53,879 nt of DNA. Origin: Falsirhodobacter deserti (lineage in GTDB: Bacteria > Pseudomonadota > Alphaproteobacteria > Rhodobacterales > Rhodobacteraceae). Every line of letters begins with the position of its first letter. Position 1 is the first letter of the stretch. The stretch is taken from positions 204,055 through 257,933 of the forward strand of contig NZ_ML137219.1 in NCBI RefSeq assembly GCF_004015795.1, read 5' to 3'. Made by a program: the position numbers and the translations under genes. The notes under the pieces were generated by a model. That model saw only the letters and a program-made list of their open reading frames with translations, had not been told where the DNA came from and did not search any database. Positions 7,870 to 16,740 of the stretch are shown here, one piece after another.

Positions 7870-8637
7870 TTATTCCACGCCCACCACATCCGGCGTTTCC
7901 CAAGCCAGGTGCTGGCCCCCGTCCGGGCAGATAAGCTGCCCGGTCACCGCCCGCGCCCCCAGCAGGTAATCAAGGGCGGCGGCGATATCCTCGGGGCCCG
8001 CGCCGCGGCCCAGCACGGTGGCGGCGCGCTGACGGCGGAAGTCCTCCTCGGACTGCCGCGCCCCGGCCAGCGTCGGCCCGGGACCAATGGCGTTCACGCG
8101 AACATGCGGCGCCAGCGCCTGCGCGGCCGTCCGCGTCAGCGTCCACAAAGCGGCCTTGGCCAGCGTATAGGTCATGAATTGCGGGGTCAGCTTGTGCACC
8201 CGCTGGTCGATCATGTTCACCACCAGCCCCTGCGCCAACGGCTCCCCATCGCTTGCAGCCTTGGGAACCTGCGCGGCAAACCCCTGGATCAGCACGAACG
8301 GCGCGCGCAGGTTGGAGCCGATATGCCGGTCCCAGCTGCGGCGCGTTGCGGTTTCAAGGCTGTCCTCCTCAAAGATGGAGGCGTTGTTGACAAGCACCGT
8401 CAGCGGCCCCACCGCCCCGACCGCCCGGCCGATCAGGCCCTGCGTTGCGTCTTCGTCCAGAAGGTCGGCCTGAATGGCCTCGGCCTGGCGGCCCATTGCG
8501 CGGATTTCGGCAACCGTTTCAAAAGCCGCGTCCCGCGATCCCGAATAATGCACCGCGACATCGTAACCACGCCGGGCAAGATGCAGGGCCATCGCCCGAC
8601 CGATCCTTCGGCCTGCGCCGGTGACTAGTGCTGCCAT
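7870..8637 (-). CDS. Pteridine reductase-type SDR (PTR1/FolM-like)
   Basis: This 255-residue short-chain dehydrogenase has the NADPH motif TGAGRRIG (residues 6-13). The arginine pair is typical of NADPH-preferring pteridine reductases. The catalytic serine of ordinary SDRs is replaced by aspartate (D144 in NMIDQ), followed by Y157 and K161. This D-13-Y-4-K spacing is that of PTR1, where Asp, Tyr and Lys are catalytic. It may therefore reduce dihydrobiopterin, dihydromonapterin or dihydrofolate. ATG 8637 is chosen over an upstream extension because the Rossmann fold begins immediately. It is convergent with the methyltransferase gene, six bases apart. Confidence 0.82.
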   Translation of the reverse strand: MAALVTGAGRRIGRAMALHLARRGYDVAVHYSGSRDAAFETVAEIRAMGRQAEAIQADLLDEDATQGLIGRAVGAVGPLTVLVNNASIFEEDSLETATRRSWDRHIGSNLRAPFVLIQGFAAQVPKAASDGEPLAQGLVVNMIDQRVHKLTPQFMTYTLAKAALWTLTRTAAQALAPHVRVNAIGPGPTLAGARQSEEDFRRQRAATVLGRGAGPEDIAAALDYLLGARAVTGQLICPDGGQHLAWETPDVVGVE

Positions 8638-8754
8638 GCTGATCTTCTCATGATTGTCGTGGCGCCTGCGATGCTTCTGCGCCGAACGTGTTGGCATCGT
8701 TGCTGCCGGTGTTTCAGTGCAAGGTCCATGTCGCGGGCTTGATCCGTTTTTCCG

Positions 8755-8780
8755 ATAACATGTTATGGAATGAACATTCC
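8755..8780. promoter_or_regulatory. Two contiguous palindromes in the gap before the pteridine reductase gene
   Basis: The perfect 12-base palindrome ATAACATGTTAT (8755-8766) is joined directly to GGAATG-AA-CATTCC (8767-8780). They lie 118-143 bases upstream of the minus-strand SDR start and beyond the rhaI terminator. The rest of the 256-base gap 8638-8893 shows nothing else. The second site resembles the GGAA...TTCC type of IclR-family operators, but the binding protein is unknown. Confidence 0.4.
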
Positions 8781-8847
8781 CGAAACCTCAAGAGGGCGGG
8801 TTGTTCCGCAAGCACATCGGCAGGCAGGTCCGCCCCGAAATGCAACA

Positions 8848-8870
8848 CGGGGCGCGAAGATCGCGCCCCG
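8848..8870 (-). terminator. Hairpin terminator after rhaI
   Basis: The 10-bp stem CGGGGCGCGA/TCGCGCCCCG with loop AGA lies 24 bases after the rhaI stop. On the minus strand it is followed by a moderately T-rich stretch. Confidence 0.7.
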
Positions 8871-8893
8871 CGTGAAGGCCGGCCGCGGCAGGA

Positions 8894-10153
8894 TCAGACG
8901 ATGCCGCCGCCCCCGCCTGTGGAGACCGGACGCTGCGCCGCAACCCGCGCCCGATAGCCCGAGGCGCGGAACGCGGCGACGGGATCAACCGCCGCCCCCG
9001 CCTGAAGCCGCGCCATTTGCAGGATCGGCTCCACATCCGTGCGGAACGCCGCCCGCAGCGTGGCCGAGGCCATCAGCGCGTCGTTGTCCTGCTGATACCC
9101 CGCAAGCGCAGCTCGATCCACAAGGGTGGCCTGCACGAAGGCCCGCTGGATCTCCATGGCCGAGATCATCAGGCTTTCGATCGGGTCGGTCACGTTATGC
9201 GACTGGTCGATCATGTGCGACAAGCCCGCCGGATCGGCGTCCACCAGCTCGTTGAATACAAGGAACAGGCGGTAGGGCTCGATCGTGCCGGCATCCAGAT
9301 CGTCGTCACCGTACTTGGAATCGTTGAAGTGGAACCCGCCCAGCTTGCCCGCATGGATCAGGCGCGACACGATCATCTCGATGTTCACGTTGGGGGCGTG
9401 GTGGCCCAGATCCACAAGGCACATCGCCTTCTCCCCCAGCTCCTGCGCGGTCAGCAGGCTGGTGCCCCAGTCCTGCACCACGGTGCTGTAGAAGGCAGGC
9501 TCATAGATCTTGTGTTCCGAGAAGATGCGCCAGTCATCGGGCAGCGCCTTGTACACCTCTTTCATCGAGGCAAGATACCGCTCGAACTGCCGCGCCATGT
9601 TCGTCTGGCCGGGGAAGTTCGATCCGTCGCCGATCCAGACCGTCAGCGCCTTCGATCCGATGGCGCGGCCGATCTCGATGCATTCGATGTTGTGCTCGAT
9701 CGCCTGCCGGCGCGTTGCCGCATCGGTATGCGAAAGGGACCCGAACTTGTAGGAAAGCGTCCCCGTATCCTGAAAGGTGTTGGAGTTCATGGCGTCAAAG
9801 GTCACGCCAACCTCCTCGGCCTTGGCCAGCAGGTCGGCGGGATCGGCCTTGTCCCACGGGATGTGCAGGCTGACGGCAGGTGTCGCCGCCGTCAGTGCAT
9901 GGATCACGCCGCAATCGTCCAGCTTGTCGAAAATGTTCGCAGGCTCCCCCTGCCCCGGAAAGCGGGCAAAGCGGGTGCCGCCTGTGCCGGTGCCCCAGCT
10001 GGGCACGGCCACACCGAAGGCGGCGGCCTTGCGTGTCAGCGCGGCGATGTCCACGCCCCGCCGCGCCAGCTTTTCGCCAAGCGCGTCGTAATCGCGGCGC
10101 AGGTCGGCTTCGGCCTTGGCATTTTCGGCCTCGATGATCTGTTTCATGTCCAT
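8894..10153 (-). CDS. rhaI: L-rhamnose catabolism isomerase RhaI
   Basis: The sugar isomerase converts L-rhamnose to L-rhamnulose. The 419-residue TIM-barrel protein belongs to the rhizobial-type RhaI family, not the E. coli RhaA family. Metal- and substrate-binding segments are recognisable: SEHKIYEPAFYSTVVQDWG, VDLGHHAPNVNIE and FHFNDSKYGDDDLDAG. The ATG at 10153 overlaps the rhaD stop (TGATG), so rhaD and rhaI are translationally coupled; ATG 10147 is an alternative. It ends with a glycine-rich tail close to a hairpin terminator. Confidence 0.93.
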   Translation of the reverse strand: MDMKQIIEAENAKAEADLRRDYDALGEKLARRGVDIAALTRKAAAFGVAVPSWGTGTGGTRFARFPGQGEPANIFDKLDDCGVIHALTAATPAVSLHIPWDKADPADLLAKAEEVGVTFDAMNSNTFQDTGTLSYKFGSLSHTDAATRRQAIEHNIECIEIGRAIGSKALTVWIGDGSNFPGQTNMARQFERYLASMKEVYKALPDDWRIFSEHKIYEPAFYSTVVQDWGTSLLTAQELGEKAMCLVDLGHHAPNVNIEMIVSRLIHAGKLGGFHFNDSKYGDDDLDAGTIEPYRLFLVFNELVDADPAGLSHMIDQSHNVTDPIESLMISAMEIQRAFVQATLVDRAALAGYQQDNDALMASATLRAAFRTDVEPILQMARLQAGAAVDPVAAFRASGYRARVAAQRPVSTGGGGGIV

Positions 10154-12240
10154 CACCGCGTGAAAGCCTGCACATTGCCCGCATCGACGTTCAGGATGTT
10201 CCCCGTCGACTTGGCCGATTTTTCCGATGCGAAGAAATAGGCGGCCTCTGCAATATCCTCCGGCAGGACCGAACGCTTCAGCATGGAGCGGTTCCGGTAC
10301 ATCTCCTCCAGCCCCTCCTTGTCGGTCTTGTAGGTGGAGGCGCGCTGGTCCAGCCAGTCGCCTTCCCAGATCTTGGACCCGCGCAGCACGGCGTCGGGGT
10401 TGACCACGTTGACGCGGATACCAGCCTCTGCCCCTTCCAGCGCAAGGCAGCGGGCAAGGTGGATTTCCGAGGCCTTGGCCGTGCAATAGGCCGAGGCGTT
10501 GGGCGAGGCCGCAAGACCGTTCTTGGAAGCCACGAACACCACCGCGCCACCGATCCCCTGCGCGCGCATCAGCTTGAACGCCTCTCGCGAGACAAGGAAA
10601 TAGCCCGTGGACAGGATCGCCATGTTCTTGTTCCACAGATCCAGCGTCGTTTCCTCCACCGGGGCGGAAGATGCGATGCCGGCATTGGACACGAGGATAT
10701 CGACGCCGCCGAATTCCACCGCCGCATGGGCATAGGCCGCAGCAACCGCCGCCTCGTCCGTCACGTTCATCTTCACCGTGCGGACCACGTCCTTGCCGTG
10801 ACGCGACATCAGGTTCTGCGATGTCGTTTCCAGCGCGGCCTCGTCGATATCGGCCAGCATCACGCAGGCACCTTCGGCAAGGTAACGTTCGGCCGTGGCC
10901 GATCCGATACCGCCCGCGCCGCCCGTGACCAGCGCCACGCGGCCCGCCAGCGATTTCGGCTTCGGCATGCGCTGCAGCTTCGCTTCCTCCAGCAGCCAGT
11001 ATTCGATGTCGAAGGCCTCCTGCTCGGGCAGGCCCTGATATTCGGACACGGCAGAAGCGCCGCGCATCACGTTGATCGCGTTCACATAGAACTCGGCCGA
11101 GATGCGGGCCGTGGCCTTGTCCTTGGCGAAGGTGATCATCCCCACACCCGGCACCAGATAGACCACCGCGTTCGGATCGCGCAGTGCGGGGCTGTCGGCA
11201 TGTTTGCAGCGGTCGTAATAAGCGGCATACCCTTCGCGATAGGCCGCCACCTGTTCGGGCAGGTCGCGCAGCGTCGCCTCCACATCGCCGTCATATTCCA
11301 CCACCAGCGGGCGGATCTTGGTACGCAGGAAGTGGTCGGGGCAAGAGGTGCCAAGCGCCGCCAGATCGCGCATGTTGCGCGCGTTCACGAATTGCAGCAC
11401 GGCCTCGCTGTCGTCGAAATGGCCGACCATGTGCTGCTGGCCCGACACCATGCCGCGGATCGCGGGCATCAGCCTTGCCGCAACGGCGCGGCGGGCATCG
11501 GCGGGAAGCGCCTCGCGCACTGCGCCGCCAAAGGCGGGAACGCCCGCCGTCTTGCCCTCGAACCAGGCGATGGCCTTGTTGATGATCTCCAGCGTCAGCT
11601 CGTAGCAGGCCTTCGCGTCGTCATGCCATGTGAACAGCCCGTGCGATTCCAGCACCACGCCCTTGGCGTTCGGGTTCTTCAGGCAGAAATCCTCCAGCCA
11701 CAGGCCCAGCTCGTATCCCGGCTTCTTCCATGGCAGCCAGCCGATCTCTCCGCCGAAGATCTCCTGCGTCAAGTCCTGCGAGTTCTGGGACGCGGCGATG
11801 GCGATGATCGCGTCGGGGTGCATGTGGTCCACGTGCTTGCGCGGAACATAGGCGTGCAGAGGCGTGTCGATGGAGGCCGCGCGCGGGTTCAGGTTGAACG
11901 TGCAGAAGGGCAGATAGCCCACCATCTCGTCCTCATGCTCCACGCCCCGGTACTTGCCCTTCAGCGCGCGCAGCTTGTCCATGTAAAGCGTGGCGAAGCC
12001 GTCCATCTTGATGGAGCCGACATCCCCGCCCGATCCCTTGACCCACAGCACTTCCACCTGCTCGCCTGTCAGCGGATCGGTTTCCATCGCCTTGGCCGAG
12101 GTGTTGCCCCCGCCATAGTTGGTGACGCGCTTGTCCGAACCAAGAAGGTTGGACCGGTACAGCAGCTTTTCGGCTTCGGTCATGCCGGCGGCTTTCGCGT
12201 CATCCCAAAGCGAGGGCAGGCGCGAGGATGCGATGGTCAT
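10153..12240 (-). CDS. rhaD: Bifunctional rhamnulose-1-phosphate aldolase / lactaldehyde dehydrogenase RhaD
   Basis: This 695-residue fusion has a class II aldolase domain (about residues 10-420) and a short-chain dehydrogenase domain (about 430-695). The aldolase half shows GGGNTSAK, the metal-binding HMH at 139-141 and the second histidine in ESHGLFTW (H200). The SDR half has TGGAGGIG (439-446), S572, Y585 and K589. The aldolase gives DHAP plus L-lactaldehyde; in characterised relatives the SDR half oxidises the lactaldehyde to lactate. ATG 12240 has a GGAGGAG site just upstream. It is the first gene of the rhaDI operon, divergent from rhaR. Confidence 0.95.
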   Translation of the reverse strand: MTIASSRLPSLWDDAKAAGMTEAEKLLYRSNLLGSDKRVTNYGGGNTSAKAMETDPLTGEQVEVLWVKGSGGDVGSIKMDGFATLYMDKLRALKGKYRGVEHEDEMVGYLPFCTFNLNPRAASIDTPLHAYVPRKHVDHMHPDAIIAIAASQNSQDLTQEIFGGEIGWLPWKKPGYELGLWLEDFCLKNPNAKGVVLESHGLFTWHDDAKACYELTLEIINKAIAWFEGKTAGVPAFGGAVREALPADARRAVAARLMPAIRGMVSGQQHMVGHFDDSEAVLQFVNARNMRDLAALGTSCPDHFLRTKIRPLVVEYDGDVEATLRDLPEQVAAYREGYAAYYDRCKHADSPALRDPNAVVYLVPGVGMITFAKDKATARISAEFYVNAINVMRGASAVSEYQGLPEQEAFDIEYWLLEEAKLQRMPKPKSLAGRVALVTGGAGGIGSATAERYLAEGACVMLADIDEAALETTSQNLMSRHGKDVVRTVKMNVTDEAAVAAAYAHAAVEFGGVDILVSNAGIASSAPVEETTLDLWNKNMAILSTGYFLVSREAFKLMRAQGIGGAVVFVASKNGLAASPNASAYCTAKASEIHLARCLALEGAEAGIRVNVVNPDAVLRGSKIWEGDWLDQRASTYKTDKEGLEEMYRNRSMLKRSVLPEDIAEAAYFFASEKSAKSTGNILNVDAGNVQAFTR

Positions 12241-12290
12241 GGTGATCTCCTCCCGATCGATATGGGGCGAAGGGTGCTGCGGACCTCGCG

Positions 12291-12358
12291 CATTGTCAAT
12301 CATCTTCGCGCATAATCCGTCATCATGTTCAGTATCTGACGAAATATGATTGACAATG
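12291..12358. promoter_or_regulatory. Divergent rhaD/rhaR control region with 13-bp perfect inverted repeat
   Basis: CATTGTCAATCAT (12291-12303) and its exact reverse complement ATGATTGACAATG (12346-12358) flank 42 bases. Each arm contains an outward-reading TTGACA, the consensus -35 hexamer (minus strand 12299-12294; plus strand 12350-12355). A smaller palindrome TCAG-TAT-CTGA (12329-12339) lies inside. Clear -10 boxes are harder to call. The likely reader is the DeoR-family RhaR encoded next door, which could block both promoters at once. Confidence 0.75.
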
Positions 12359-12397
12359 ACCGCTTTCCTGCCAGTCTGACCGCAGCAGGAGGACGCG

Positions 12398-13198
12398 ATG
12401 CACGAAAAGGAACGCCACAGGATCATCTTGTCAGGGGTGCAGGACCGCCCCGTGGTGACCGTGGCCGATCTGTGCGGGCTGACCGGCGCGTCCGAGGCGA
12501 CCATCCGCCGCGACATCGCCGCCCTGCATGTGCAAAAGAAGTTGCGCCGCGTGCGTGGCGGGGCCGAGGCGATCAATCCGAACCGCTTTCCCGGCCTTGC
12601 CGGCCGCCCGTTCAGCGTGAACGAAACGCTACAGATCGAACAGAAACGCGCCATCGCCCGTGCCGCGGTGGACCTGTGCGAGGATGGCGATTCCGTCATC
12701 ATCAACGGCGGCACGACCACGTTCCAGATGGTGCATCCGCTGGCGAACCGGCGCTGCCAGGTGTTCACCAATTCGTTCCCGATCGCGGAACATCTGCTGA
12801 AGCATTCCAAGAACTCCGTTCTGCTGCCGGGCGGGGTGGTTTATCCCGAACAGAACATCATCCTGTCGCCCTTCGACAATGACGTGACGCGCAACTTCTA
12901 TGCCCGCCGCATGTTCATGGGCGCGCAGGGCGTCGGCCCCCTTGGCATCATGGAGGCGGACCCACTTCTGATCCAGGCCGAACAGAAACTGATCGGACAG
13001 GCGGATGAACTGGTGCTGCTGGTGGATTCCACCAAGTTCGAGGCGCGATCCAGCCTTGTGCTGTGCGCGCTGTCCCGGATCGACGTGCTGATCACGGATG
13101 AGGGGATTTCCGATCGCGCAGCCTCCATGCTGGAGGCTGCGGATGTGAAGCTGGTCGTGGCGCGCCCGAACGCCACGAGGGAGGACGCTGCGTCCTAG
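12398..13198 (+). CDS. rhaR: DeoR-family rhamnose regulator RhaR
   Basis: This 266-residue DeoR-type regulator has an N-terminal winged helix-turn-helix (about residues 5-60, with the ATIRRDIAAL recognition helix). Its C-terminal sugar-phosphate sensor domain contains NGGTTTFQM and VDSTKF, typical of the family. An AGGAGG run lies just upstream of the ATG. It is the first gene of the plus-strand rhamnose operon and is divergent from rhaD across the inverted-repeat region. By family analogy it would repress the rha genes until a phosphorylated intermediate appears; the direction of regulation here is inferred. Confidence 0.93.
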   Translation: MHEKERHRIILSGVQDRPVVTVADLCGLTGASEATIRRDIAALHVQKKLRRVRGGAEAINPNRFPGLAGRPFSVNETLQIEQKRAIARAAVDLCEDGDSVIINGGTTTFQMVHPLANRRCQVFTNSFPIAEHLLKHSKNSVLLPGGVVYPEQNIILSPFDNDVTRNFYARRMFMGAQGVGPLGIMEADPLLIQAEQKLIGQADELVLLVDSTKFEARSSLVLCALSRIDVLITDEGISDRAASMLEAADVKLVVARPNATREDAAS

Positions 13199-13236
13199 AC
13201 GCCTTTCGGGCGGATTGAGACAGGGGAGGAGTTCTC

Positions 13237-14217
13237 ATGACGCTGAAAACACTTTTGGCCACCGCGGCCATTCTTGCCGCCACCGGCGCATCGGCGCAGG
13301 ACATGCGCATCGCCATCGTTGCCAAATCGCTGGGCAACGGCTTCTTCGAGGCCGCGCATCGCGGCGCGCAGGAAGCGGCGGAAGAACTGGGCGGGGTGGA
13401 GATCATCTATACCGGCCCAACCACCACGACCGCCGAAGGGCAGATCGAGGTGATCAACTCGCTCATCGCGCAGCGGGTGGATGCCATCGCCATTTCGGCC
13501 AATGATCCCGATGCCGTGGTTCCGGCCCTGAAACGCGCCATGCAGCGCGGCATCGCCGTCATCAGCTGGGATTCGGGCGTGGCGGAAGAAGGGCGGATGA
13601 TGCACCTTTCCCCGTCTTCGGATGATCTGGTGGGCCAGACGATCATCAAGCTGGCGGCAGACCACCTGCCCGAAGGCGGCCAGGTCGCGCTTTTGTCCGC
13701 CACCTCCACCTCCACGAACCAGAACCTCTGGATCGAGGCGATGAAGCAGCATCTGCCCGAATATCCGAACATCGAGCTGGTCGCGACGGTTTACGGCGAC
13801 GATCTTGCCGACAAGTCCTATCGCGAAACGCAGGGGCTGATGCAGTCCTATCCCGATCTAGACGCAATCATCGCGCCCACCTCGGTCGGGATCGTGGCGG
13901 CGGCGCAGGCGGTGGCCGATGCGGGCAAGATCGGACAGGTGAACGTGACGGGCCTTGGCCTGCCATCCGAAATGGCGGGGGCGGTCGCATCCGGCGCCTC
14001 CAAAAGCTTCGCCATCTGGAACCCGGTCGATCTGGGATATTCGGCCACGATGATCGCCTATCACCTTGCCAAGGAAGACGTGACCGCCGAACCCGGCGCC
14101 ACCATCCCGATCGGCCGCATGGGCGAGGTGACGCTGGACGACACCAACTCCGCCCCGATGAGCGAGCCGTTCACCTACGACTCCTCGAACATCGACGAGT
14201 TCAAGAGCGTGTTCTGA
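13237..14217 (+). CDS. rhaS: Rhamnose ABC transporter substrate-binding protein RhaS
   Basis: This is the periplasmic sugar-binding protein (326 residues, pentose/hexose-binding-protein fold). A signal peptide (MTLKTLLATAAILAATGASA) is cleaved before Q21. The mature domain begins DMRIAIVAKSLGNGFF and contains the hinge-region motifs ISANDPDAVVPAL and VISWDSGVAEEGR. A GGGGAGGAG site precedes the ATG. A strong hairpin follows the gene at 14226-14247, which should raise its level relative to the downstream ABC genes. The name follows rhizobial usage and is unrelated to the E. coli RhaS activator. Confidence 0.93.
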   Translation: MTLKTLLATAAILAATGASAQDMRIAIVAKSLGNGFFEAAHRGAQEAAEELGGVEIIYTGPTTTTAEGQIEVINSLIAQRVDAIAISANDPDAVVPALKRAMQRGIAVISWDSGVAEEGRMMHLSPSSDDLVGQTIIKLAADHLPEGGQVALLSATSTSTNQNLWIEAMKQHLPEYPNIELVATVYGDDLADKSYRETQGLMQSYPDLDAIIAPTSVGIVAAAQAVADAGKIGQVNVTGLGLPSEMAGAVASGASKSFAIWNPVDLGYSATMIAYHLAKEDVTAEPGATIPIGRMGEVTLDDTNSAPMSEPFTYDSSNIDEFKSVF

Positions 14218-14225
14218 GAAACACG

Positions 14226-14247
14226 GCGGGGGCCACCGCGCCCCCGC
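14226..14247 (+). terminator. GC hairpin between rhaS and rhaT (attenuator or mRNA stabiliser)
   Basis: GCGGGGGC (14226-14233) and GCCCCCGC (14240-14247) form an 8-bp all-GC stem with a 6-base loop, 8 bases after the rhaS stop. No T-run follows. It therefore looks more like a partial attenuator or 3'-end stabiliser than a full terminator. Confidence 0.55.
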
Positions 14248-14266
14248 ATCCCCACAGGTGATTTCC

Positions 14267-15775
14267 ATGACCACAGACACAGGCGCTGTTCTGGCGCTCG
14301 ACGGTGTGACGAAAACTTTTCCGGGCGTGAAGGCGCTGGACGGCGTGCGGCTGGAACTTCATGCCGGCGAGGTGACCGCCCTGATCGGTGAAAACGGTGC
14401 GGGCAAATCCACCGTGGTGAAGATCCTGACCGGCATCTATCAGCCCGATGGTGGCAGCATCACCATCGACGGCCGGCCCGTGCGTTTTCCCACCGCGCAG
14501 GCGGCGGCGGATGCGGGCGTGACCGCGATCCACCAGGAAACCGTGCTGTTTGACGAACTTTCGGTGGCCGAGAACATCTTCCTTGGCCACGCCCCCCGCG
14601 CCCGTTTCGGCCTGATCGACCGGCGCGCGATGATGAACCGCGCCCGCGACATCCTGACCGGCATCGGCGCAAGGATCGATCCGGCAACGCGGCTGAAGGA
14701 TCTGTCCATCGCCTCGCGCCATCTTGTCGCCATTGCGCGCGCCCTGTCGATCGACGCGCGCGTCGTGATCATGGACGAACCCACCGCAGCCCTGTCCCAG
14801 ACCGAGATCGAGGAGCTTTACACGCTGGTCGATCAGCTGAAGGCGCAGGGAAAGGCGATCCTGTTCATCAGCCACAAATTCGACGAGATCTTCCGCATCG
14901 CCGACCGCTTCACCGTGTTCCGCGACGGCCAGTTCGTCGGCGCGGGCCGGATGGCCGAGATAGACGAGGCCGCCCTGGTGCGCATGATGGTGGGCCGCAG
15001 CGTGGACCAGATCTTTCCCAAGCGCGCGGCAAAGGTCGGCGATGAAGTGCTGCGCGTGCAGGGTTATTGCCACCCGACCGAGTTCGACGACATCACCTTC
15101 ACCCTTCGTCGGGGGGAAATCCTTGGTTTCTACGGTCTTGTCGGCGCGGGCCGGACGGAATTCATGCAATCGCTGATCGGCATCACCCGCCCTTCGAAGG
15201 GCGTCACGCGCATCGACGGGACGATCCGCACGATCCGGTCCCCCGCGCAGGCGATCGAGGCGGGCATCGTTTATGTGCCCGAAGATCGCGGCAAGCAGGG
15301 CGCGATCCTTGACATGCCGATCTTCCAGAACGTCACGCTGCCTTCGCTTGGGCGCACGTCGCGGGCGGGTTTCACCCGCATGGCCAATGAATTCGCGCTG
15401 GCACGGGAATACACCCGCCGGCTGGACCTGCGCGCCGCCGCACTGGATGCCAATGTGGGCACGCTTTCGGGCGGCAACCAGCAAAAGGTGGTCATCGCCA
15501 AGTGGCTGGCCGTGAAACCGCGCGTCATCATCCTGGACGAACCGACCAAGGGCATCGACATCGGATCGAAGGCGGCCGTGCATGAATTCATGTCCGAACT
15601 TGCGGCCGAAGGGCTGTCGGTCATCATGGTCAGCTCTGAGATTCCTGAAATCCTTGGCATGTCGGACCGCGTGATCGTCATGCGCGAAGGCCGCATCGCG
15701 GCCGAACTGGCGGGCGCCGACCTGACACCGGAAACCCTTGTCCGCTACGCCGCCGGCATCGGGAGGGCAGCATGA
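14267..15775 (+). CDS. rhaT: Rhamnose ABC transporter ATPase RhaT (two nucleotide-binding domains)
   Basis: This cytoplasmic ATPase energises rhamnose import. The 502-residue protein has two ABC domains. The first has Walker A GENGAGKST at 41-49 and an aspartate-rich Walker B (VVIMDEPTAAL). The second has a degenerate Walker A (GLVGAGRTE near 290), as usual in sugar ABC ATPases, plus the LSGGNQQK signature and IILDEPTKGID. ATG 14267 is chosen because AGGTGA lies six bases upstream; an in-frame GTG is at 14258. The stop overlaps the rhaP start (ATGA). Confidence 0.93.
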   Translation: MTTDTGAVLALDGVTKTFPGVKALDGVRLELHAGEVTALIGENGAGKSTVVKILTGIYQPDGGSITIDGRPVRFPTAQAAADAGVTAIHQETVLFDELSVAENIFLGHAPRARFGLIDRRAMMNRARDILTGIGARIDPATRLKDLSIASRHLVAIARALSIDARVVIMDEPTAALSQTEIEELYTLVDQLKAQGKAILFISHKFDEIFRIADRFTVFRDGQFVGAGRMAEIDEAALVRMMVGRSVDQIFPKRAAKVGDEVLRVQGYCHPTEFDDITFTLRRGEILGFYGLVGAGRTEFMQSLIGITRPSKGVTRIDGTIRTIRSPAQAIEAGIVYVPEDRGKQGAILDMPIFQNVTLPSLGRTSRAGFTRMANEFALAREYTRRLDLRAAALDANVGTLSGGNQQKVVIAKWLAVKPRVIILDEPTKGIDIGSKAAVHEFMSELAAEGLSVIMVSSEIPEILGMSDRVIVMREGRIAAELAGADLTPETLVRYAAGIGRAA

Positions 15776-16740
15776 TATCGCGCGAGTCCATTCTTTCCGC
15801 CGCGATCATCGCGTTGCTTGCGCTGATCGCCACGCGTTTCGCGGGCTTTGTCGCCCCCGGAAACCTTGCCGCCGTGTTCACCGACACTGCGCCGCTGATC
15901 ATCCTTGCCCTTGGCCAGATGGTCGTGATCCTGACGCGCTGCATCGATCTTTCAGTGGCCGCCAACCTTGCGCTGACGGGCATGGTCTGCGCCATGCTGA
16001 ACACCGCGATGCCGGGCCTGCCCGTCGCGCTGACGCTGGCGCTGGCCATCGGAATGGGCGCGGGCCTTGGCGCGATCAACGGGCTGCTGGTGTGGAAGCT
16101 GGCCATCCCGTCCATCGTCGTCACCCTTGGCACGATGACGATCTTCCGCGGATCTATCTTCCTGCTTTCGGGCGGCGAATGGGTCAACGCGTTCGAGATG
16201 AGCGCAAGCTTCACCGGCTTTCCCCGCACCGTGATCCTTGGCCTGCCGGTTCTGGGCTGGATCGCCATCGTCATCATCGCGGGCCTTGCGCTTATGCTGT
16301 CGCGCAGCACGCAGGGCCGCGCCTTCTTTGCCGTGGGGGGAAATCCGCATGCCGCCGTTTATGCAGGCATCGATGTGGGGCGGACGCAGTTCCTGGCCTT
16401 CACCCTTTCGGGCGCGCTGGCGGGGCTGACGGGATACCTGTGGGTTGCCCGCTATGCCGTTGCCTATACCGATATCGCCGGCGGGTTCGAACTTGACGTT
16501 GTGGCGGCCTGCGTGATCGGCGGCATTTCCATCGCGGGCGGCATCGGCAGCGTGGGCGGCGCGGTTCTGGGCGCGCTGTTCCTTGGCGTGATCAAGAACG
16601 CGCTGCCGGTCGTCGGCATCTCTCCGTTCTGGCAGATGGCGATTTCGGGCGCCGCAATCATCGTGGCCGTGGCTGCCAATTCCCGTGCGGGCCGCAGCAA
16701 GGGCCGCATCATCCTCAAGCAGGCCGAGGTGCGCCAATGA
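15772..16740 (+). CDS. rhaP: Rhamnose ABC transporter permease RhaP
   Basis: This inner-membrane permease (322 residues) has eight to ten predicted membrane helices. The family motif is visible in ALTLALAIGMGAGLGAINGL, followed by SIVVTLGTMTIFRG and the late CVIGGISIAGGIGSVGG loop of ribose/rhamnose-type permeases. It overlaps rhaT upstream and rhaQ downstream by four bases each. Two related but distinct permeases (RhaP, RhaQ) indicate a heterodimeric channel. Confidence 0.92.
   Translation: MISRESILSAAIIALLALIATRFAGFVAPGNLAAVFTDTAPLIILALGQMVVILTRCIDLSVAANLALTGMVCAMLNTAMPGLPVALTLALAIGMGAGLGAINGLLVWKLAIPSIVVTLGTMTIFRGSIFLLSGGEWVNAFEMSASFTGFPRTVILGLPVLGWIAIVIIAGLALMLSRSTQGRAFFAVGGNPHAAVYAGIDVGRTQFLAFTLSGALAGLTGYLWVARYAVAYTDIAGGFELDVVAACVIGGISIAGGIGSVGGAVLGALFLGVIKNALPVVGISPFWQMAISGAAIIVAVAANSRAGRSKGRIILKQAEVRQ

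Noticed and set aside
10153-12810. N-terminal extension of RhaD to 885 residues
   Set aside because: The extension is antisense to rhaR and crosses the divergent control region. The ATG at 12240 has a strong ribosome-binding site and matches family length.
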